This document shows, piece after piece, positions 1-5,738 of a stretch of DNA of 33,191 nt (the first letter of the stretch is position 1; each line of letters starts with the position of its first letter). The position numbers and the translations under genes were made by a program. The notes under the pieces are model-generated. The model was not told where the DNA came from and searched no databases. It saw only the letters and a list, made by a program, of their open reading frames with translations. The stretch covers positions 1-33,191 of the IMG/VR virus record IMGVR_UViG_3300037349_000496; one strand, given 5' to 3'. This DNA comes from a virus.

Positions 1-1053
1 TCATACCGCATCCCCCACCTTTATGAGGTCAGAAATGGCGGCCGTATCGTCGACCGAAAAATGGAGATAGGTGCGCTCGGCTTCTTCAAGTGACAGCCCG
101 GCAAAGTGACAAATCAGCGCCGGATTGGTTGCCGTCTTAAACGCCCGCGTCAAAAAAGTGTGGCGTAGATCATGAAAACGCCCGGAAACCTTAACGCTGT
201 CTTTAATATTTTTCCAAGCGGTTTTATTGCCGCCCTTTCCAACGCTCTGGCCGGGGTCGTGAGGGCTCGGAAACACCCAAGGGCTCTTGGAATTGGCTTG
301 TCTCATTTTGAGCTGATCTAGGGCCAGCTGTGAGGCTTTAAATGAACGAGCCTTTCGGATCTTGGTCTTTTCGGCCGGTAAATGAAGGATTCCGGTTTTG
401 AAGTTAATCTGAGTCCATTCAAGCGACAGGATTTCACCTACCCGCATGCCCATAGTTAAGGCCATTAGGATTTGAAGTTTGAGATCGGCATTGGCTTTAG
501 AAAGAAGTTTGTCTATTTCTTCATCGGTGAAAATCTTGCCGGCATGGATCTCGGGGTCAACGTCCGGAAGCCTCGGGAGCTTATCGATCAATCCTTCACG
601 ATGGCACCAATGCAAAAACATGCTGAGATATTTGCGGTCGTTGAAAAACTTGCGATCTTTATATTTCTCAACGGAACGCTTTTGGTTTACGTATCTGAGC
701 CATTCAGATTCGGTGACCTCATCGAGAAGAAGCCCTGCGAAATATTCTTTTAAATGTTTTTCCCATTGATTTTTGATGGAAGCCACAGTAGCAGAGGCTT
801 TGCCAGACTTTAGATCGATCCATTCTTCGAAAGTTTCGCCCACGAGTTTTGCGCCGGCAAAGCGCGGACGCATGCCAAGGTATTTTGCAATAAACTTGTC
901 GCGGGCAATTCTGGCGTCGGTGAGGTTTTCAGTATCAAGGCTTTCTTGCAAAGCAGGGCGGCCGCTTTTTCTAAAGCGTATCCAATAGACATTCCCTCTG
1001 CGATAGAGGTGATGGTTCGCGTCCCCCTTGACGCGAACGAAAACGACGCTCAT
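1..1053 (-). CDS. int: Tyrosine recombinase (phage integrase)
   Basis: Site-specific recombinase that would insert and excise the phage at an att site. The 350-residue protein has an N-terminal arm and core-binding region (about 1-165) and a C-terminal catalytic domain. The active-site set is visible: Arg204 in MGMRVGEILSLEW, a Lys around 229-231, His294 and Arg297 in HDLRHTF, His316 in CHFAG, and the Tyr329 nucleophile in RTYLHF. Length is normal for the family and all residues are present, so it looks active. Its ATG overlaps the TGA of the excisionase-like gene (ATGA), so it is the last gene of the leftward early operon. The stop codon is the first three bases of the window, so an attachment site just beyond it would not be seen. 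Confidence 0.96.
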   Translation of the reverse strand: MSVVFVRVKGDANHHLYRRGNVYWIRFRKSGRPALQESLDTENLTDARIARDKFIAKYLGMRPRFAGAKLVGETFEEWIDLKSGKASATVASIKNQWEKHLKEYFAGLLLDEVTESEWLRYVNQKRSVEKYKDRKFFNDRKYLSMFLHWCHREGLIDKLPRLPDVDPEIHAGKIFTDEEIDKLLSKANADLKLQILMALTMGMRVGEILSLEWTQINFKTGILHLPAEKTKIRKARSFKASQLALDQLKMRQANSKSPWVFPSPHDPGQSVGKGGNKTAWKNIKDSVKVSGRFHDLRHTFLTRAFKTATNPALICHFAGLSLEEAERTYLHFSVDDTAAISDLIKVGDAV

Positions 1054-1259
1054 GCAGTCTTAACTTTCCTTTTCATCCAAGCCTGGACATCCTTTGGATC
1101 GAACATGATTTCACGCACTGGCTTATAGGCGCGCAAAGTCTTTCGCTTGATCTCCTCATAAATGTAGCGCTCGCTGCAACCGGCATATTCGCAAAGCTCT
1201 TTAATCGACATGAATTCAATCAGGCCGTGCTTCCTGGCAATTTCCTTGGCCTCGGTCAT
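1050..1259 (-). CDS. Excisionase-like helix-turn-helix protein
   Basis: A 69-residue basic protein with the winged-helix pattern of the HTH_17/AlpA/Xis group: IKELCEYAGCSERYIYEEIKR (about 19-39) is the recognition unit, followed by a wing and DPKDVQAWMKRK near the C-terminus. Such proteins bind DNA beside att sites and turn integrase toward excision. That role is inferred from the fold and from the position immediately upstream of integrase, with a 4-base overlap. The start is supported by a purine-rich GGGGGA ribosome site a few bases upstream. A plain transcription regulator is the alternative. Confidence 0.8.
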   Translation of the reverse strand: MTEAKEIARKHGLIEFMSIKELCEYAGCSERYIYEEIKRKTLRAYKPVREIMFDPKDVQAWMKRKVKTA

Positions 1260-1647
1260 TTTTGTCCCCCTTATCGCTAATCCGTAAAATCACCGGGTCC
1301 CAAGGTCCCGGGTAGTCATGTTTCATCCAAAGATCGAGCGCCTCATAGATGCTGTAATTAATCACGTAAGATAATCGCAAACCGGCTCGGTATTCATTGC
1401 GGTTCTGTAAAACTCCCCAAACCGGATCAAAAGCCTGATCGCCGATTTCAAGCCAGGCATGGGCAATTGTTAGGCCATCCTCGCCTGGAGCGTTTGAAAT
1501 GCCGATGCCATGGCAAAGAAATAGATTTGAGGGAGGCTTTTCGTTAAGCGCTAAGGACATTAGAAAAAAGCCAGCGTTATCGAAACATTTTCCGATCGGC
1601 ATAATTGGTTCTTGGCCCATGATTTCGATGGCGCGCTGAATGTTCAA
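1216..1647 (-). CDS. Unknown protein with a Cys-His-Asp pattern
   Basis: 143 residues, no family recognised with certainty. It carries Cys21 (GKCFDNAG), Cys45-His46, His63 (IAHAWLEIGD) and Asp74 (FDPVWG). The order Cys, His-x-Trp, Asp resembles papain/transglutaminase-fold cysteine hydrolases, so a small peptidase or amidase is possible, but this is pattern inference only. The start is TTG: it overlaps the previous stop (TTGA) and has GGAAGG seven bases upstream. The C-terminal tail is polar and overlaps the excisionase-like gene by about 44 bases in another frame, so the two are translationally packed. Confidence 0.7.
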   Translation of the reverse strand: MNIQRAIEIMGQEPIMPIGKCFDNAGFFLMSLALNEKPPSNLFLCHGIGISNAPGEDGLTIAHAWLEIGDQAFDPVWGVLQNRNEYRAGLRLSYVINYSIYEALDLWMKHDYPGPWDPVILRISDKGDKNDRGQGNCQEARPD

Positions 1648-1919
1648 GCCGCACCTTCCGGCCCGTCAATGGCATAATCCCGAGCCAAATCCATCGGATC
1701 GCGCTCCAAAGCCCGCTCTTTATCATCGCAAAAATATTCCCGAAGCTTTTCAAGAAATTTCTCATCGGATCTCACAGCACGGGTATTATCCACAAATGAG
1801 TTAAATCCCTCATCCCAAACGAGAGCAATCAAAAACTCGCCGTGATCATTGACGTAAAATCGATAATGGTCGCCCTGGCCGAATCGCCTTTTTTCATCGG
1901 CACAAACTAAATTTGCCAT
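1644..1919 (-). CDS. Small acidic hypothetical protein
   Basis: 91 residues from the ATG at 1919, chosen because GCGAGGA lies at ribosome-site distance; an ATG at 1940 would add seven residues. The protein begins MANLVCADEKRRFGQ, has an aromatic, beta-like stretch (HYRFYVNDHGEFLIALVWDE) and ends in an acidic helix. No family recognised. Its stop overlaps the TTG start of the next gene, so it belongs to the leftward recombination/integration operon. Confidence 0.68.
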   Translation of the reverse strand: MANLVCADEKRRFGQGDHYRFYVNDHGEFLIALVWDEGFNSFVDNTRAVRSDEKFLEKLREYFCDDKERALERDPMDLARDYAIDGPEGAA

Positions 1920-2004
1920 AGCCGTTATCCTCGCCTGCATAACCCCTCAAAAATTCCCGAACGGCCCAAGCTGAAAGATCAAGATGCGGCCGCCGGGATT
2001 AAAA

Positions 2005-2706
2005 TTATCCAAATAGCTCCGTCTTTTTTACTTTCCCAGATTTGATATCTTTAAAAGCGTCCCGCAAATCCTTCACGCGCTCTTTGGGAATCTGTGTAAA
2101 AGTATCGGCATCACAGAAATTAAGAATTTGTTGCTTTGTGATGCCGATCCCTGCAAACGCATTGATCAAATCGAAATATTTTTCCTCGCCTGAAGAAACA
2201 TTGTCTGGCGGTTCAGGCTTTGCTTCACGCGACTTCTCGGATTCGACCGGTATCGATTCGATTTCACTCTCATCAAGCATGCCAAGGCCGCAAATTGAAA
2301 GCGTAACACGCCGTTTGGCTTTCGTTTCTGCTTTCATCATGGCATTGGCCTTATCTAGACCCCTCAGATTATCAATCTGGACCGCTCCAGTTGACTCGTC
2401 TTCCTTGCCGTTTTTGTCTTTGGCTCTCGCAGAAACAACGTAAATGCCGTCGATTACTTCTTTGGAAGTAAGAGCAATAGAAACGCCATGAATCTTTCGA
2501 AGCTGCTCAGTGCAATCTTTACGCGCATACATGACTTCTTTGCCCTGAAACTTGATAAAATCAAACGGCCTAGTCAAAGGATTAAGGCCAAGCGAACTGC
2601 AAACCATATTCATGTAATTTAACTTTTCATCGCTGGTTAGCTTCGATAAATCACCGTGCATGATAACGAGTTCAGTTTTATTTTCGAGAAGTGCGACGTT
2701 ACTCAT
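2005..2706 (-). CDS. Probable RecT-like single-strand annealing protein
   Basis: 233 residues. The N-terminal two thirds has LGLNPLTRPFDFIKFQGKEV (about 38-57), where RecT/Red-beta proteins have their NPL..EI block, then YARKDCTEQLRKIHGVSI and a conserved AMMKAETKAKRRVTLS helix before GLGMLDESE. The C-terminal quarter is charged and linker-like, ending in a small helical domain. Proteins with this pattern sit beside phage exonucleases and anneal complementary single strands during recombination. The neighbour here is a RecE-like nuclease whose TGA overlaps this ATG, which is the best support. The exact annealase family is uncertain. Confidence 0.75.
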   Translation of the reverse strand: MSNVALLENKTELVIMHGDLSKLTSDEKLNYMNMVCSSLGLNPLTRPFDFIKFQGKEVMYARKDCTEQLRKIHGVSIALTSKEVIDGIYVVSARAKDKNGKEDESTGAVQIDNLRGLDKANAMMKAETKAKRRVTLSICGLGMLDESEIESIPVESEKSREAKPEPPDNVSSGEEKYFDLINAFAGIGITKQQILNFCDADTFTQIPKERVKDLRDAFKDIKSGKVKKTELFG

Positions 2707-3533
2707 TGTGCCACCTCAAAAGCGAAATCCGCTTCTTCATTGATTCGAGTCATCCATTTCGGCAGATTCAATTCCTGCACAGATTCAGGATATCCAGGGA
2801 AATAATTTTCCCTTATTGCGACCGAAATGCGATTGAGCACTTCATCGACTTTCATCGCGGCATTGGCGAGCATAGCCTTTGACGCTTGGAAAATGGCGAC
2901 CTCATAGGGCGCAGTCTTTTCTTGTCCAACAAAGAAAAAACCCTCAACTGGCTTTTTCAATTCCTGACTCAAAACCATTGAATAAAAAGCTGCTGAAATG
3001 TCATAGCCAAACATGCCGCATTGGCGCGAAAAGTCGCCCGCACTTGCGTTGCGAGTGGTCTTGAAGTCCCAAATGTAAAGTTTGCCGTTATCCTCGAAAT
3101 AGCCATCAGGTCGGGCTTTTAACTCAAGGCCGGTCTCGTGGTGAATCGTGAAAACGGACTGCTCAATCTTAGATACCGAAACGAATTTATGTGCGGTTTT
3201 ATGCGCGCAAAACTTCTCGAACATGGCATAAACCAAATTAGCGTCATCGGCGCTAAGAATGATTTTTCCTTCGTTTTCTTTTTGAAAAGACTCAAAGCCA
3301 GCCTTGCCGTCCTTCGTTCGCTTATCAAACTTAGGGCCAGCGACAAAACGAGACGTGTCTTGCTCCAAGATCGCCGCATGAACACAAGTCCCAAGATCAA
3401 ACGCAGCACTTTCGCGGACCAATATTTTGTCGATCACGGCAGCCTTAAAATGGGCCATGGTAGGATATTTTAGGTCACTTGAACGAATTCCGGTTGCAGC
3501 GGAGTATTCCGCTTCGGTAAGTTGCTTGATCAT
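2703..3533 (-). CDS. RecE-like PD-(D/E)XK exonuclease
   Basis: 276 residues matching the C-terminal nuclease domain of the RecE/exodeoxyribonuclease VIII type (DUF3799-like). Visible landmarks are an N-terminal Y..a.giRSSDLK block, FDLGTCVHAAILEQ with the motif I His, LELKARPDGYF with the first catalytic Asp, and LYIWDFKTTRNA supplying the D-x-K signature, then QCGMFGYDISAAFYSMVLSQ. It would resect double-stranded ends to give the single strands used by the adjacent annealing protein. It overlaps both neighbours by ATGA, so the three genes are co-translated. It is much shorter than E. coli RecE but normal for phage stand-alone nucleases. Confidence 0.88.
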   Translation of the reverse strand: MIKQLTEAEYSAATGIRSSDLKYPTMAHFKAAVIDKILVRESAAFDLGTCVHAAILEQDTSRFVAGPKFDKRTKDGKAGFESFQKENEGKIILSADDANLVYAMFEKFCAHKTAHKFVSVSKIEQSVFTIHHETGLELKARPDGYFEDNGKLYIWDFKTTRNASAGDFSRQCGMFGYDISAAFYSMVLSQELKKPVEGFFFVGQEKTAPYEVAIFQASKAMLANAAMKVDEVLNRISVAIRENYFPGYPESVQELNLPKWMTRINEEADFAFEVAQ

Positions 3534-4060
3534 GGCTTACGCTCCCATTCGTCTGAATAATTTGAACATTGTGTTGGATCGATGCCTCGATGCGGATTGC
3601 ATTGATTTTCGATGAATTCCTTAGAGAAATGATCGCTTAGCTTCGTTTTACCTCGAATGACCGATAACGGAATGCCAGCGGCTTGAGCCTCTCGCTCGGT
3701 CCAAAGGTTTAATGCTTTTACGCCAAGACTTTGATCAATCTGGTTATCAATGCAGTATTGGAGCATGCAATCGCCCATACCCACTTCGCCGTCTTCAAGA
3801 TCGCCCGCACCCTTGATCATTTCATTGAGAAATTGATTCTCGATGAGGTCTTGCATCCAAGCAGAATCAGCCCGCATGGGAGAGCAGCGAAGCTCGCCAC
3901 CATCTTGGTTAATAATTGAAACGCTGGCATTGTCGAAAAGCTCGTCAAGCGTATTGCCCTGGGTGACAATCAGGTCGTAGCAGGCCCACATTCCCGAGCC
4001 GGAATCATATTCCCGGCCATCGCAGCTGATTTCGAAATAGAACTTCGGTTTTTGACTCAT
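3530..4060 (-). CDS. Hypothetical early protein
   Basis: 176 residues, acidic and mixed alpha/beta, beginning MSQKPKFYFEISCDGREY. No family recognised. The N-terminal half looks like a small beta-rich domain (YFEISCDGREYDSGSG, DLIVTQGNTLDEL). The C-terminal half is helical with Cys residues (GMGDCMLQYCIDNQID, ENQCNPHRGIDPTQC) that show no clear metal-site spacing. A strong GAGGAG ribosome site precedes the ATG. It is the second gene of the leftward operon after the Cro-like regulator and overlaps the RecE-like gene, so a role alongside recombination or host take-over is plausible but unproven. Confidence 0.72.
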   Translation of the reverse strand: MSQKPKFYFEISCDGREYDSGSGMWACYDLIVTQGNTLDELFDNASVSIINQDGGELRCSPMRADSAWMQDLIENQFLNEMIKGAGDLEDGEVGMGDCMLQYCIDNQIDQSLGVKALNLWTEREAQAAGIPLSVIRGKTKLSDHFSKEFIENQCNPHRGIDPTQCSNYSDEWERKP

Positions 4061-4152
4061 TCAAACTCCTCGCCATTCAGGCAAAGTGAAGCCTTTTCAT
4101 CCCGATCCCGGAATGATTGAAATCCAATGCACAACTGTTAAGCATTGCCCAG

Positions 4153-4392
4153 CTAAGAAGCCCTATCTCTCCGCTGCAACGGAATAAATAGGGACTCTCG
4201 CGGGATCTTGGTGAGGCGACTCAGAGTCATCTGGTCATCAGAATCGAGACCAAAAGAATATCTACCGCCCGCAATTTTCTCTCCCTTAGAACTGGAGCAA
4301 TTGAGGGCTTCCATTATTTCAAAAACCGCACGGTTACCGCGCGACTGACTCCACTTTTTTATTCTCTCACCGTTAATTACTGCTCTTGCCAT
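4153..4392 (-). CDS. Cro-like early regulator
   Basis: 79 residues from the ATG at 4392, beginning MARAVINGERIKKWSQSRG. A TTG at 4428 would add a hydrophobic 12-residue extension and would sit almost at the predicted transcription start, so I prefer the ATG. The helical pattern (GNRAVFEIMEALNCSSSKGEKI, then LSRLTKIPRESLF) resembles the helix-turn-helix of Cro/CI-type proteins, where a leading helix and a C-S-x-S-K segment form the DNA-reading unit. It is the first gene leftward from the switch and diverges from an XRE repressor, the classic cro position. The fold assignment is by pattern only. Confidence 0.62.
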   Translation of the reverse strand: MARAVINGERIKKWSQSRGNRAVFEIMEALNCSSSKGEKIAGGRYSFGLDSDDQMTLSRLTKIPRESLFIPLQRRDRAS

Positions 4393-4404
4393 AAAAAGGA
4401 GTAT

Positions 4405-4422
4405 TACGCACTTCACTGCGTA
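4405..4422. promoter_or_regulatory. Operator O1 of the genetic switch
   Basis: Perfect inverted repeat TACGCA-cttcac-TGCGTA. The core ACGC-N8-GCGT recurs with identical spacing at 4455-4472. It overlaps the predicted -35 box of the rightward repressor promoter and lies just inside the predicted leftward transcript, so an XRE-type dimer bound here could act on both promoters. Confidence 0.65.
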
Positions 4423-4440
4423 TCGCAAGACAATTATAGT
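4412..4440 (+). promoter_or_regulatory. Predicted repressor maintenance promoter
   Basis: TTCACT (4412-4417), a 17-bp spacer, then TATAGT (4435-4440). The -35 box is embedded in O1, and the -10 box overlaps the leftward -10 box on the other strand, so the two promoters exclude each other. The predicted start is near 4447, and O2 lies just downstream of it. Confidence 0.5.
4433..4438 (-). promoter_or_regulatory. Predicted leftward early promoter, -10 box
   Basis: The minus strand reads TATAAT, a perfect sigma-70 -10 box, and the predicted start near 4426 lies about 35 bases before the Cro-like ATG. No good -35 box is visible at 16-18 bp; that place is occupied by operator O2. The leftward early operon would start here. 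Confidence 0.5.
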
Positions 4441-4454
4441 ACTATGAAAAATTT

Positions 4455-4472
4455 AACGCTTCATAATGCGTG
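4455..4472. promoter_or_regulatory. Operator O2 of the genetic switch
   Basis: AACGCT-tcataa-TGCGTG is an imperfect dyad with the same ACGC-N8-GCGT core as O1, centred exactly 50 bp away. It covers the -35 position of the leftward promoter and the start of the repressor transcript, and ends four bases before the preferred repressor ATG at 4477. Confidence 0.58.
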
Positions 4473-4476
4473 CCTG

Positions 4477-4816
4477 ATGAATGGGAAAGATTTTGGTAAA
4501 AGAATACAGGCACTTAGAAAAAAATCAGGACTCTCACAAGAGCTCCTGGCCGAGCGCGCTGAAATTGCTCACCGGGCATTGCAAACAATTGAATCAGGGA
4601 CAAGGAAACCCGACCCTCGAAACTATAAGTGCGCTTGCAAATGCTCTTAATATGGGCGCCGCTGATCTTTTTGCCGATGAGCTGGCTTATCAGGGAGAAC
4701 TATTTCTCGAAGTCGTCCGGCTTCTTACTTCCATGGATAAGGACCAACTTAGCGCGGTCCTTTTTGTCGCTCGAGGTGCTGGGAGTAGTCCCATCAATAA
4801 GACGAGAGCAAAATGA
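4477..4816 (+). pseudogene. XRE-family phage repressor, split by a one-base frameshift
   Basis: The frame starting at 4477 encodes the first four helices of an XRE/HTH_3 domain (FGKRIQALRKKSGLSQELLAE, then AEIAHRALQTIESGTRKP). It then leaves the family pattern and stops at 4650. From 4613 the +1 frame continues exactly where the family should: TLETISALANALNMGAADLF, then a helical tail to a stop at 4814-4816. Removing one base, most simply G4612 in AAA-CCC-G-ACC-CTC, restores a 112-residue repressor of usual size with no C-terminal peptidase domain. This could be a true lesion (repressor-defective, virulent-like derivative), a sequencing error, or a +1 shift at the proline codon CCC. The truncated product lacks the last HTH helix and would probably not bind. 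Confidence 0.78.
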
Positions 4817-4875
4817 GCATTTTCTGCGTTTGATTCTCTGAATTTCCGCAATCAGTTCAAAAATAATGGCTTCAA

Positions 4876-4903
4876 TTGACCTCACCTGAGCCCTCTATAT
4901 TTA
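4876..4903 (+). promoter_or_regulatory. Weak candidate promoter for the outer-membrane protein gene
   Basis: TTGACC (4876-4881) is followed after 16 bp by TATTTA (4898-4903). The resulting leader of about 90 bases holds a 12-bp palindrome AATCTTAAGATT (4917-4928) and the short dyad GTCCA-tggtt-TGGAC (4946-4960), both possible regulator sites. The -10 box is poor, so this is a suggestion only. The 4817-4997 gap shows nothing else. Confidence 0.3.
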
Positions 4904-4997
4904 TTCTGCCGATCCGAATCTTAAGATTGGATTAAAAATCTAGCAGTCCATGGTTTGGACATAGTTCGGGCGCGAAACTGGTTTCAGAGGTTTTAAA

Positions 4998-5738
4998 ATG
5001 AAAAAAATCGCACTTATAATTTTATTTTTCGCCATAATCCCAAGTCTGTCTTTCGCCGATGAATCGAAGCTCACGGAGCCCCAAACGCCAAAGGACGATC
5101 TCAAAAAACGCATCGAAGAAAAAGAAAAGCTGCGCGCCGAAAAAATGGATGAAATTCCGGTTACAAAAATTCAATCTCCGCCGCCGGAAAAAGAACCTAA
5201 TCCCATTTCGTTTTTCATGTTTTACAATTTCGCGACCTGGATGAACTTATCGAATTTGAATGCCTATTTAAACGGAGACCTTATAACTGGGACCGGTCAA
5301 AATGGAACGACGGGAAGTTATGGCATCGGCTTTCAAAAAGATTTTGAACATTTGAATTTCGGCATACAATACGACACTGGTCGCAGTACTAATTCATCGT
5401 CGGTCACTTTGAATGGCGTTACGTCGACGCAATCGGGATTAAACTCAGCGATGAGTTCATTCGTTGTTCCTTATTTCAACGGCAGATTTGATTTTGGCAA
5501 AATCTCGATTTTCGCTGGCTTTAATTACAACTTACCCCAAGTCAGTAATCCCGTTGGCTCAATGATCGGCGGCTTGGGCGAGCAGGCTGGAATTACTTTG
5601 AATTTAACCGAGAAAATCGCTGTCGACGGCCTTTATCAGGTTATGAACGGGACCGGAGCTAACAACTACAATGGCATCGCCGAGAATTACAATTGGAGCA
5701 TTGCCGGCGCCATGGTCAAATTGCGCGTCGGGTTTTAA
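4998..5738 (+). CDS. Outer-membrane beta-barrel protein, lysogenic-conversion candidate
   Basis: 246 residues with a clear signal peptide (MKKIALIILFFAIIPSLSFA, cleavage about 20). A charged, coiled-coil-like stretch follows (21-65), then alternating amphipathic strands (about 75-246: FMFYNFATWMNLSN, YGIGFQKDFEHLNFGIQYD, FNGRFDFGKISIFAGFNY), ending in RVGF with the C-terminal Phe typical of BamA-recognised barrels. An AGAGG site precedes the ATG. It is the only large plus-strand gene between the switch and the head of the lysis cassette, and its TAA overlaps the tail-fibre TAA by four bases. Expression from the prophage could alter the cell surface, for example by superinfection exclusion, but the role is inferred from location and localisation. 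Confidence 0.85.
   Translation: MKKIALIILFFAIIPSLSFADESKLTEPQTPKDDLKKRIEEKEKLRAEKMDEIPVTKIQSPPPEKEPNPISFFMFYNFATWMNLSNLNAYLNGDLITGTGQNGTTGSYGIGFQKDFEHLNFGIQYDTGRSTNSSSVTLNGVTSTQSGLNSAMSSFVVPYFNGRFDFGKISIFAGFNYNLPQVSNPVGSMIGGLGEQAGITLNLTEKIAVDGLYQVMNGTGANNYNGIAENYNWSIAGAMVKLRVGF

Noticed and set aside
472-992. Several frames opposite or beside integrase
   Set aside because: They lie wholly inside the integrase gene, which has a complete catalytic set; no independent support.
4393-4428. TTG start of the Cro-like protein
   Set aside because: It adds a hydrophobic 12-residue leader, would begin at the predicted transcript start and would cover operator O1.
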